From: Acidobacteriota bacterium
GTDB lineage: Bacteria; Acidobacteriota; Terriglobia; Bryobacterales; Bryobacteraceae
Length of the DNA: 34,417 nucleotides
Assembly: GCA_016871055.1 (NCBI GenBank)
Contig: VFZW01000022.1
Coordinates: 1-34,417 of the forward strand
Direction: 5' to 3'
The notes below the pieces were generated by a model. It had not been told where the DNA came from. It saw nothing but the letters and a program-made list of their open reading frames with translations, and made no database searches. The position numbers were made by a program, and so were the translations under genes. Below are positions 14,034 through 22,190 of the stretch, piece by piece; within the stretch, counting starts at the first letter, position 1, and every line of letters begins with the position of its first letter.

Positions 14034-15659
14034 ATGAAACTCGCCCTATTCGTTCTACCCGCGTTGATCGCCGTAGCCGCCGATCCCGATAACGTCGTCA
14101 TTCATCGTGCGGTCGATTACACATCCATTCCCCAGGGCAAACTGGCCATGGATATTGTCACACCGAAAGCCGCGGGCCAGTATCCCGGCGTTGTGTTGAT
14201 TCACGGCGGCGGCTTCAGCGGCGGTTCGCGTGACAGCTATCTGCCAATGGCGATTCGCCTCGCGCAGAACGGTTACGTCGCCGCGGCGGTGAGCTACCGC
14301 CTCGCGCCGATGTTCCAATTTCCACTTCCATTGCATGACGTCAAAAGCGCGGTGCGATTCCTGCGCGCCAACGCCGCCAAGTATTCCCTCGACACCACGC
14401 ACATGGGCGCGATCGGCGTCAGTGCCGGCGCGACATGGGCGCAGTTCCTCGCCACATCGCGTAACGTTACCTCGTTGGAAGGAAGCGGCCCCCACAAGGA
14501 CCAATCGAGCGCCGTCGATTGCGCCGTCAGCTACTACGGCCGTTCCGACATGCTCCGCAGTTACGAAGGCAGCCGCAACGCCGCGCAAGCTTTGCCGCAA
14601 CTACTCGGCGGCGATCGCAATGCCGCGCGCGACACCCATCTCCGCGCCAGCCCGCTAAACTGGATCACGCCCGACTCCGCTCCGATTCTTGCCATTCACG
14701 GCACGCGCGATCTAAACGTCCCTTACGAACAATCGCGGCTTCTCGTCGATCGCCTGAAAAGCGTCGGCGTTGAAGCCGAACTAGAAACAATCGCAGAAGC
14801 CGGCCACGGCTTCAAAGGCGCCGACGAAGAACGCGCCTTCGCGCGGACGCTCGACTTCCTCAATCGCAAGCTCAAGCCCAAGCTGGTCGAGACGCGCAAC
14901 ATTCTCGTCACCGAACACGGCGCGGGCGCTTCGATCATCGCCATGGCGTGGCCCTCCGGGCGTATCCTGTGGAAGCGGCCGAACAGCCGCGCCACCGAAG
15001 CCACCGTGCTTCCGAACGGCAACGTGCTCTATATCGAAGATCCGAAAGGCATCGTCACCGAGATCGACAAAGAGCAAAACATCGTGTGGCAGTACAAAAC
15101 GCTCAATCCCGCCGGCCTCGTTAGCGCCGAACGTCTCGCTAACGGCAACACGTTGTTAGTCGACGACGCCGCGTCACGTGTGTTCGAAGTTGCGCCCAAT
15201 GGCAAGGTCGCCTGGAGCGTGGTTCGCGCCGAGTTCAAAGGCCTCGCCATGCGACGCGCGACACGCACGCCGCAGAACACAACGTGGATCACCGTGCAGC
15301 GCGCTGGGCTTGTCATCGAGATCGATCAAAACGGCCGCGACGTGCGCAAGTGGGAGTTCCCCAATCGCATGCCCGCGCAGGCCCTGCCTCTCTCAAACGG
15401 CGATGTGCTGATCGGCCTCGCCAATCCAGGAGAAGTGCGGCGGGTGTCGTTCGACGGCAAAATCCTCAACACCTTCGGCGGCGCCAACGACGCCGCTCGC
15501 ACGGCGTGGACATCCGGTTTCACGCCGCTTGCCGGCGGGGGACTGCTGGTCGCCGATTACATGGGCGGCCGCATCATCGAGTTCGATGCCAAGGGCAACA
15601 TCGTGCACCAGATTAAGAACCTGCCGTGGATGATGACGGCGGTGGGCGTGTTGAAGTAG
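14034..15659 (+). CDS. Secreted alpha/beta-hydrolase (esterase) fused to a PQQ/arylsulfotransferase-like beta-propeller
   Basis: 541 residues. Residues 1-16 are a signal peptide (ending AVAA). The N-terminal half is a BD-FAE/acetyl-esterase-like alpha/beta-hydrolase: oxyanion motif HGGG at 57-60, nucleophile Ser130 in GVSAG, Asp226 in GTRD and His258 in GHGF. From about residue 290 the protein turns into blade-like repeats (ATVLPNGNVLYIEDPKG, AERLANGNTLLVDDA, ALPLSNGDVLIGLANPG, GGGLLVADYMGGRIIEFD), each with the NG-N-x-L-hydrophobic pattern typical of PQQ-like or NHL-like propellers. The likely substrate is an acyl or carbohydrate ester outside the cytoplasm; the propeller may bind substrate or a partner. 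The gene is flanked by hairpins on both sides and stands alone. Confidence 0.88.
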   Translation: MKLALFVLPALIAVAADPDNVVIHRAVDYTSIPQGKLAMDIVTPKAAGQYPGVVLIHGGGFSGGSRDSYLPMAIRLAQNGYVAAAVSYRLAPMFQFPLPLHDVKSAVRFLRANAAKYSLDTTHMGAIGVSAGATWAQFLATSRNVTSLEGSGPHKDQSSAVDCAVSYYGRSDMLRSYEGSRNAAQALPQLLGGDRNAARDTHLRASPLNWITPDSAPILAIHGTRDLNVPYEQSRLLVDRLKSVGVEAELETIAEAGHGFKGADEERAFARTLDFLNRKLKPKLVETRNILVTEHGAGASIIAMAWPSGRILWKRPNSRATEATVLPNGNVLYIEDPKGIVTEIDKEQNIVWQYKTLNPAGLVSAERLANGNTLLVDDAASRVFEVAPNGKVAWSVVRAEFKGLAMRRATRTPQNTTWITVQRAGLVIEIDQNGRDVRKWEFPNRMPAQALPLSNGDVLIGLANPGEVRRVSFDGKILNTFGGANDAARTAWTSGFTPLAGGGLLVADYMGGRIIEFDAKGNIVHQIKNLPWMMTAVGVLK

Positions 15660-15669
15660 TCTCCGTAGA

Positions 15670-15691
15670 GCGGCGGTTAGGAAACCGCCGC
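15670..15691. terminator. Bidirectional hairpin between the esterase fusion and smc
   Basis: GCGGCGGTT (15670-15678) pairs perfectly with AACCGCCGC (15683-15691) around a 4-nt loop. It lies between convergent genes and overlaps the smc stop codon at 15677-15679. No clear T-run is seen on either side. Confidence 0.55.
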
Positions 15692-18600
15692 CCTTCGCGG
15701 CTCGGGGGAGCGCGGCGGAACCGTTTGATGGTTGAATTTCACGGACACGAGTTTGGACACGCCCGGTTCTTCCATCGTCACGCCATACAACGTCTGCGCC
15801 GCTTCCATCGTGCGCTTGGCGTGGGTAATCAAAATAAACTGTGTTTCGGACGCCATCTCGAGCAACAACCGCGCGAGGCGTCCGGTGTTGGCTTCATCGA
15901 GCGGCGCGTCGACTTCGTCGAGGATACAGAACGGGCTCGGCTGATAGCGGAAGATGGCCATCAACAGCGCCATCGCAGTCAGCGATTTCTCACCGCCCGA
16001 TAACAGCAGCACGTTCTGCAGCCGCTTGCCGGGAGGCGATGCGATCATCTCAATGCCGCTCTCGTTCACATTCGATTCGTCGGTCAGCCGCATCTCCGCC
16101 GCGCCGCCGCCGAACAGAACTTTGAACATCTCGCCGAACTGCGCGTTGATCTTCTCAAACGCCTCCAGGAACCGCTTGCGCGACTCGACGTCGATGTCCT
16201 GAATCGCTTTTTCGGTATCGCGGATCGAGTCGAGCAAGTCCTGCCGCTGCGTGTTCAAGAACGTGAAGCGTTGCTCGGACTCCTTGTACTCTTCGAGCGC
16301 CTGCGGATTCACCGCGCCCAGCGCCTCGATCCGGTTCCGCACATCAACGTACTTGGTTTCCAGTTCCGACAACGCCAGTTCGTCCAGTTCCGGATCGTCC
16401 TCGCGGCCCAACTCGGAAGCCGCCATCTGCAAGTCTTTCCGGCTATTCTCGTCGAGGTGCTTCAAGTCCGACTGCAACTGCACAAAACGGATTTCGATCT
16501 GCGAACGGCGCTCCTGCGCCTCCTGCACGGCGATGCGATGCGCCTTTAGCGCCTCGTCCAACGCCGACAGGCGCGCGCGCATCTCCAGATCTTTCGCCGC
16601 CGCTTTGTTGACCAGCACATCTACCTTCGCCGACTCCTCGGTCAAACGCGACAACGCCCCATCGAGCTCCATATTCTCGTTCAGCAACCGCGCGCGGTCG
16701 AGCGACAACCGCTCCATCTCCGCCGCGATCGCCGAACGCCGCCGCGTCAGTTCGCCGGCCTGTGCTTCCAGACGTTGGCGAGCCGCCGCTTCGCTGCGTT
16801 GCCGTTCGTCCAGCGAGGCCAGTTCCACTCGAACCACGGAGTGCTCCTCCGAGACTCGCTGGACGGACTCACGCAACACATCCAACTCACCGCGGCCCGC
16901 TTCGAGTTCGCGCTCGGCCACGCCTCGCGCTTCTTCCTTCGAAGCCAGCAACTGCTGCTTTTCCCGTTTATTGGAAAGACTGCGCGCCGACTCGCGTCCC
17001 AGCCGCTCCAACTCCAACCGCGCCGACGACAGCCGTGCGTTCGAACGATTCGTCTCCTCGCCCAATCGCCGCATTTCATGATCGAGCGCCAGCGCCTCTT
17101 TCTCTTCGCGCTGTTGTTGTTGACGAATCTGCTCCAGGCCCTCGCTGAGCGTGTGTATCGCTTGTTCAAGTTCGCCGATCGAATGCTGCGTCGTCTCGAA
17201 CGACTTCTGCTTCGACTGCACCGTTCCCATCAACTCGCGCAACTCGCGCTTCAACGCCAGCGGGCCCGAGCCCGTCTTCCGCCCGCCGCTCACCGCGTGG
17301 CCGTGATAACAAACCCCATCCGCCATCAGGAAATACACGTCCGGATACTGCATCGCCAAACGCTGCGCCGCGGCGCGGTCCTGCACCAAATAACATCGCG
17401 CCAGGCGCGGCAGAATTTCGGCCGGCGCTTGCGTGAGCCCGTTCGTCATTTTGACGAAATCGCTCAAGCGGCCGACGATTCCGGTCTCCGGTCCGATCGG
17501 CGGTTCGACAGGCGGAGCGCTGGCGTACTTATCTTCAAGTTCAGGATGAACCAAAAATGTCGCGCGGCCGTCGAGATCGCCGCGCATCAGGTCGATGCCG
17601 CTATCTGCCTGCGACCAGTTCGCCACAACCACGTATTCAAGCTCGTCGTGCAAAAATTCTTCGGCCGCCTTTTCAAACGCCGAATCGACTTCGATGAAAT
17701 CCGCCAGCACGCCCGCCGGTTTCAACTCCTGCGTCTCGCCGCGCTTCACCGCCGTGAACAACCGCTTCACCGACTCCGTGGTATACGCGCGATGGGAAAG
17801 AATCTCTTCGAGCGAATCCTTGCGCGCCTTCAACCGCGCCAACTCCGCGCGCACCGTCTCCAGCGTGCGCCGCGCTTCGGCCAATCCGTTCTTCCGCCCG
17901 CCGAGATCCTCTTCGGCTCTCTTCTTCTGGTCCGACAACGATTCGAGCTGCATCTGCCGGTCGCCCAGCTTCGTCTGCAACGCGGTCTTCGTTTCCGCCA
18001 GCCGCGCCAGATCCGCCGTCGCGCCTTCTTCTTCCTTCGAAGCCCGCACGCGGTCGCGCTCATTCGACGCCAAATACTCTTCGATCTGCGCCAACTGATT
18101 TCGCAGCGTCGACGACTCGCCCAACAGCCGCAACACCTGCTGCCGCGCCGATTCCAATCCCTGCTCGCGCGCCCGCAACGCCGATTGCGTTTTCTCGCGC
18201 TCCTCGTTCTTCAAACGCAGCCGTTCGCGCGCTTCGTTGGCTTTCGCCGACGCCTCTTCAAGCGACTGCCGGAACTTCTCGATTTCGGCATCGAGCAGCG
18301 CCAGACGCTTCTCCACTTCCTGCCACTCATTCTCGCCGCCCGTCAACCGCTGTTCGATCGACGCCACTTGCGTCGACTGGCTGGCCAGTCGCCCGCGCGT
18401 CCGTTCGGCTTCCAACTGCAAATCGGCCAACTGCCGCCGCTGCGCCGTCAACGTTTCTTCGTGCGAATAACAGGCCTGTTGCAGCGCCGTGAATTCCGCC
18501 TCTTTGGTGTGCAGTTCCTGGCCTAGCGTTTCAAACGCCGCCGCGGCTTGGCTCATCTCGATCGCGGCTTTCGACGCCTCGCGCTCCAGCGTCTTGTATT

Positions 18601-19393
18601 TGCCCGCGAGCAACAACCGCAGATGTGTCACCAACTCTTCGCGTAGCTTGACATACCGCTCCGCCTTCGCCGCTTGCCGTTTTAGCGAATTCACCTGCCG
18701 CGTAACTTCTTCCAAAATGTCGAACACGCGCGTCAGGTTCTGCTTCGCGCCTTCAAGCTTGGCTTCCGCCAATCGCCGCTTCGTCTTGAACCGCGTGATG
18801 CCCGCGGCTTCTTCAATGACCGACCGCCGGTCCTGCGGACGCGAACTCAGAATCTGCCCGATGCGGCCCTGTTCGATAATCGCGTACGACTCCGGGCCAA
18901 GGCCCGTGCCGAGAAAGATGTCTTGAATATCGCGCAGCCGGACCTGCTTGCCGTCGATCAGATATTCGCTCTCGCCCGACCGGTACAACCGCCTTGTGAT
19001 CGAAAATTCGCTCTTCTTCTTTTTCTCGGCGTGCTCGGCGATCGCTTGCGTCACCGCTTCGCTCTGCTCGGTGGGCGCCGGTGCATCCTGTACTGCCAGA
19101 TCGGTCGGCAGCGCCACTTCCACGGTCGGGTCGACGAGCGTCAACGTCACCGAGGCCATCCCCATCGGTTTCCGTTCGCGCGTACCCGCGAAGATGACGT
19201 CTTGCATGCTGCCGCCGCGCAAACTTTTTGCGCTCTGCTCGCCCAGCACCCAACTGATGGCGTCGCTGAGGTTCGATTTCCCGCATCCATTCGGGCCGAC
19301 GATCGCCGCGACACCGGCTCCGTTAAACCGCATCTCCGTGCGGTCGCAGAAGGATTTGAATCCTTGGATTTCAACGCGCTTCAGTCGTAGCAA
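15677..19393 (-). CDS. smc: Chromosome partition/condensin protein SMC
   Basis: 1238 residues, slightly longer than usual. Head domain: GFKSFCDRT and Walker A GPNGCGKS at 33-40, followed by DAISWVLGEQS. A long coiled coil rich in Glu, Arg, Lys and Ala then leads to the hinge region around 530-650, which contains DELEYVVVANW, and a returning coiled coil. C-terminal head: signature LLSGGEKSLTAMALL and Walker B CILDEVDAPLDE. It compacts and segregates the chromosome as an ATP-dependent loop-extruding dimer with ScpA and ScpB, neither of which is in the window. The start is TTG 19393, since an in-frame stop lies 15 bases upstream and GAGGGGG is correctly placed. It ends in a hairpin shared with the convergent esterase gene. 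Confidence 0.97.
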   Translation of the reverse strand: MLRLKRVEIQGFKSFCDRTEMRFNGAGVAAIVGPNGCGKSNLSDAISWVLGEQSAKSLRGGSMQDVIFAGTRERKPMGMASVTLTLVDPTVEVALPTDLAVQDAPAPTEQSEAVTQAIAEHAEKKKKSEFSITRRLYRSGESEYLIDGKQVRLRDIQDIFLGTGLGPESYAIIEQGRIGQILSSRPQDRRSVIEEAAGITRFKTKRRLAEAKLEGAKQNLTRVFDILEEVTRQVNSLKRQAAKAERYVKLREELVTHLRLLLAGKYKTLEREASKAAIEMSQAAAAFETLGQELHTKEAEFTALQQACYSHEETLTAQRRQLADLQLEAERTRGRLASQSTQVASIEQRLTGGENEWQEVEKRLALLDAEIEKFRQSLEEASAKANEARERLRLKNEEREKTQSALRAREQGLESARQQVLRLLGESSTLRNQLAQIEEYLASNERDRVRASKEEEGATADLARLAETKTALQTKLGDRQMQLESLSDQKKRAEEDLGGRKNGLAEARRTLETVRAELARLKARKDSLEEILSHRAYTTESVKRLFTAVKRGETQELKPAGVLADFIEVDSAFEKAAEEFLHDELEYVVVANWSQADSGIDLMRGDLDGRATFLVHPELEDKYASAPPVEPPIGPETGIVGRLSDFVKMTNGLTQAPAEILPRLARCYLVQDRAAAQRLAMQYPDVYFLMADGVCYHGHAVSGGRKTGSGPLALKRELRELMGTVQSKQKSFETTQHSIGELEQAIHTLSEGLEQIRQQQQREEKEALALDHEMRRLGEETNRSNARLSSARLELERLGRESARSLSNKREKQQLLASKEEARGVAERELEAGRGELDVLRESVQRVSEEHSVVRVELASLDERQRSEAAARQRLEAQAGELTRRRSAIAAEMERLSLDRARLLNENMELDGALSRLTEESAKVDVLVNKAAAKDLEMRARLSALDEALKAHRIAVQEAQERRSQIEIRFVQLQSDLKHLDENSRKDLQMAASELGREDDPELDELALSELETKYVDVRNRIEALGAVNPQALEEYKESEQRFTFLNTQRQDLLDSIRDTEKAIQDIDVESRKRFLEAFEKINAQFGEMFKVLFGGGAAEMRLTDESNVNESGIEMIASPPGKRLQNVLLLSGGEKSLTAMALLMAIFRYQPSPFCILDEVDAPLDEANTGRLARLLLEMASETQFILITHAKRTMEAAQTLYGVTMEEPGVSKLVSVKFNHQTVPPRSPEPRRAAVS

Positions 19394-19620
19394 CGCGATG
19401 CCCCCTCAATAGTTGATATTCACTCTGACGCCATGCCAGAGTGCTCGGGGGGGGGTATTCCTATCGTAGAGTCCCCGCGCGAGAAATGCAAGCACATTGT
19501 GCCCTTGATTTAGTTGTGGAAATCCTGCGGCCACAATATATAGTATCCAATTGGCGGGCTACTACAAGCAACTCGGCGCGCGGCTGACCGAATGGAGTCA
19601 CGTTGAGTTAGTATGACTAA
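19394..19620. promoter_or_regulatory. Intergenic region between smc and a membrane-protein gene, with inverted repeats
   Basis: Divergent promoter region. CACTCTG (19421-19427) pairs with CAGAGTG (19437-19443) around a 9-nt loop; a run of nine G follows at 19447-19455. TTAGTATGACTAA at 19608-19620 abuts the downstream GTG start and repeats the palindrome at 12279-12291. TATGAC inside it could serve as a -10 element. No gene is seen here. Confidence 0.4.
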
Positions 19621-20379
19621 GTGCGGATTAAGAAAATTGAAGAATTTGTAGACGGACCGGGAGAATCGGCGCTTGATGTATCGAAGATTCCGATTGTGCG
19701 CTGGCTGGCCATCATCGCGTTCGTGCTGGTCGCCATCGGCATCTCGTCACAGGCGTACTTGTACGCAGCCACGCCGGCCACCGGCCTCCGGCTGATTCGA
19801 TTGTTCGATCTCGACCAGGAAAACAACATTCCTTCCTACTTCTCGGCGATTCTATTATTCCTCGCCTTCCTGTTCACGGCGATTGTGGCCTTCGTAAAGG
19901 CGCGGAGGAAGGATCGTTTTCGGTTCCATTGGGCCACACTCGGGATACTTGTGCTCGGCGCCTCGGTCGATGAGGCGGCTAGCATCCACGAGATCCTGAC
20001 TGAGACGACGCGGGAACTGTTAGGAGCCGACGGCGTCGGCTACCTTTACTTCGCGTGGGTCGTTCCAGGAATGATTTTTGTGACGCTCGCGGCGATCCTG
20101 TTCTCCAGGTTCGTCTACCACCTCCCGGGGCCGATACGCTCGCAAATGGTAACCGCCGGCATCGTCTTCCTGGGCGGCGCTGTCGGGGTAGAGATGCTCG
20201 GCGGTGAGCACTTCGAACTCTGGGGCCCGCGAAACTTCACGTTCGCGGCCTATTGCGCCGCCGAAGAAAGTATGGAGATGGCGGGCGTCCTGCTTTACAT
20301 CCGCGCGATACTCGCCCAACTTCGGATGTCGGGCGAAAACATTCGCCTGCGGTTCGGCGATTCTTCCACTTCTTCTTAG
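19621..20379 (+). CDS. Multipass membrane protein of unknown function
   Basis: 252 residues with about six predicted membrane segments (roughly 25-48, 72-92, 102-120, 138-163, 178-196, 205-233). The first loop contains LFDLDQENNIPSYFS, and acidic/His residues sit in or next to membrane segments: GASVDEAASIHE, GGEHFELWG and AEESMEMAG. I recognise this as a conserved uncharacterised pattern in Acidobacteria and other environmental bacteria but cannot assign a function; embedded Asp, Glu and His could bind a metal or cofactor. The start is a GTG with no Shine-Dalgarno, placed directly at the end of a palindrome, so a leaderless message is possible. The next gene is 74 bp downstream on the same strand. 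Confidence 0.82.
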   Translation: MRIKKIEEFVDGPGESALDVSKIPIVRWLAIIAFVLVAIGISSQAYLYAATPATGLRLIRLFDLDQENNIPSYFSAILLFLAFLFTAIVAFVKARRKDRFRFHWATLGILVLGASVDEAASIHEILTETTRELLGADGVGYLYFAWVVPGMIFVTLAAILFSRFVYHLPGPIRSQMVTAGIVFLGGAVGVEMLGGEHFELWGPRNFTFAAYCAAEESMEMAGVLLYIRAILAQLRMSGENIRLRFGDSSTSS

Positions 20380-20453
20380 ACGGACCGCCTGTGCAAAGCG
20401 CGTACCATCCAGCATGGGACGAAATGTCCGATTAACCTTGTTACCCTGTGGAC

Positions 20454-22190
20454 ATGCGGATCGCATGGCTTTTACTCATGCCCATTGCATTCGGCCAGGG
20501 ATGGCCTTCGGTGCGATGGGAGCCGTTCGTAAGCGGCCTGTCCTCGCCCGTCGACATCCAATCGCCGCACGATGGCAGTGGCCGATTGTTCGTCCTGGAA
20601 CAAGTCGGGCGAATCAGGTTGATCCGCAATGGCGCGCTCGTCACGGCGCCGGTTCTCGACATCGCCGCGCGCGTCCAGTTCGGCGGTGAGATGGGACTTC
20701 TCAGCCTCGCCTTCCCGCCCGAGTTCGCAACCAAGCAATACTTCTACGTTAACTACGTCGACCGCCAACGCCGTACCATCGTCTCACGGTTCAAAATCAA
20801 CGGCGATGTCGCCGATCCCTCCTCCGAAGAGATCCTGCTGACCGTCCCGCAGCCCTTCACCAATCACAACGGCGGCCAGATCGTCTTCGGCCCGCGCGAC
20901 GGCTACCTCTACATCGGCATGGGCGATGGCGGTTCGGCCGGCGATCCGCAACGCCACGGCCAAAACCCCACTTCCCTGCTCGGCAAGATGCTCCGGCTCG
21001 ACACCGAACGCTCCTCGCGCCCTACACCCGAAATCTGGGCGCTCGGCCTCCGCAATCCCTGGCGCTTTTCCTTTGACCGCGAGACAGCCGACCTCTACAT
21101 CGCCGATGTCGGCCAGGGTGCGAAAGAAGAGATCGACTTCCAACCCGCCGACAGCGCCGGCGGCGAAAACTACGGCTGGAACCTGATGGAAGGAACCAAC
21201 TGCTATAACAACTCCAACTGCACAAATCGCGCCGATCTCGTCCGGCCCATTTTCGAATACGGCCGCGGCGACGGCGTCTCGGTCACCGGCGGCTTCGTCT
21301 ATCGCGGAGCGCGGTATCCGTTTCTGCACGGCGTCTACATTTGCGGCGACTTTGGCAACGGTAACATCTTCGGCGTGCGCCGCGCGGGCGATGGATGGGA
21401 GTCAACCAAGTTCGCCAATGCCGGCTCTCAAGTAAGCACTTTCGGCGAAGACGAAGCGGGCGAGATACTCATGGCGGACTACACCCGCGGCACGATTCGC
21501 CGCCTGGCCGCCGATCCGCCTCCGCTCGCCATTTCGACCATCGTGAGCGGCGCCGACTTCACCGCCGCCGGCGCTCCCGGTGCAATCATGTCGCTGTTCG
21601 CAAACGCAATCCCCGGCGTCGACGGTATCACCGCCGCCACGCGTTATCCGTTGCCAACAACTCTCAGCGGCGTATCCGTCCGCGTGAATGGAACCGCCGC
21701 GCCGCTTTACGCGGTAACCCCGAGGCAAATCAATTTTCAGCTGCCCTGGGACACGAGCGGCGATGTTTCGATCGCCGTTTCAGCAGGTGCAATCACCGCG
21801 CCCGTGTTCCGGCTTCGCACAGGCCAAGCCGCGCCGGCGCTGTTCGCGGTCGCGCAGCGGGGCGTCAACTCGTCGATCATCTCGGCGTCAAATCTCGCGT
21901 TGCGTGGCGAGACGATCATTCTCTACGCCAGCGGCCTCGGCACGGTTTCCAACGCGCCGCCCGCCGGCGCGGCCGCCCTCGCGTCGCCACTGTCGATGGT
22001 ACTCGGCAACACGGAAGTGTCGATCGGCGGGCGCTCCGCTCGCATCGATTTCGCAGGCCTCGCCCCGGGTTTCGCCGGCTTGTATCAGATCAACGTAGTC
22101 GTCCCGTCCGATGCCGCGCCCGGCGAATCGGAGGTCGTCTTGCGGACCGGCGGCGTGGGCAGCGCCACGTTTCGGATCAACGTGCGCTAG
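20454..22190 (+). CDS. Secreted PQQ-dependent sugar dehydrogenase-like protein with TIGR03437 C-terminal domain
   Basis: 578 residues from ATG 20454 (a GTG six bases upstream is possible). Residues 1-14 are a signal peptide. The beta-propeller domain matches soluble glucose dehydrogenase/HHIP-like enzymes: GSGRLFVLEQVGRIRLI at 41-57, catalytic-type His138 in NHNGG, GYLYIGMGDGGSAGDP near 150-164, WALGLRNPWRFSFD near 195-208, DLYIADVGQG and VTGGFVYRG. From about 353 a clear Solibacter C-terminal domain TIGR03437 follows, with GAIMSLFANAIPG, APLYAVTPRQINFQLPW, ETIILYASGLGTVSNAPP and GLYQINVVVP. It probably oxidises aldose sugars outside the cytoplasm, passing electrons to the respiratory chain. 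The TIGR03437 domain is likely for surface retention or secretion (inferred). Its stop shares the bases CTAG with the stop of the convergent gene. Confidence 0.92.
   Translation: MRIAWLLLMPIAFGQGWPSVRWEPFVSGLSSPVDIQSPHDGSGRLFVLEQVGRIRLIRNGALVTAPVLDIAARVQFGGEMGLLSLAFPPEFATKQYFYVNYVDRQRRTIVSRFKINGDVADPSSEEILLTVPQPFTNHNGGQIVFGPRDGYLYIGMGDGGSAGDPQRHGQNPTSLLGKMLRLDTERSSRPTPEIWALGLRNPWRFSFDRETADLYIADVGQGAKEEIDFQPADSAGGENYGWNLMEGTNCYNNSNCTNRADLVRPIFEYGRGDGVSVTGGFVYRGARYPFLHGVYICGDFGNGNIFGVRRAGDGWESTKFANAGSQVSTFGEDEAGEILMADYTRGTIRRLAADPPPLAISTIVSGADFTAAGAPGAIMSLFANAIPGVDGITAATRYPLPTTLSGVSVRVNGTAAPLYAVTPRQINFQLPWDTSGDVSIAVSAGAITAPVFRLRTGQAAPALFAVAQRGVNSSIISASNLALRGETIILYASGLGTVSNAPPAGAAALASPLSMVLGNTEVSIGGRSARIDFAGLAPGFAGLYQINVVVPSDAAPGESEVVLRTGGVGSATFRINVR

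Noticed and set aside
16775-18526. 583-codon antisense frame within smc
   Set aside because: Arg/Leu/Gln-rich shadow of the coiled-coil gene on the other strand.
19447-19455. G9 run as a phase-variation tract
   Set aside because: It lies in non-coding DNA away from both start codons; it may equally be an assembly artefact.
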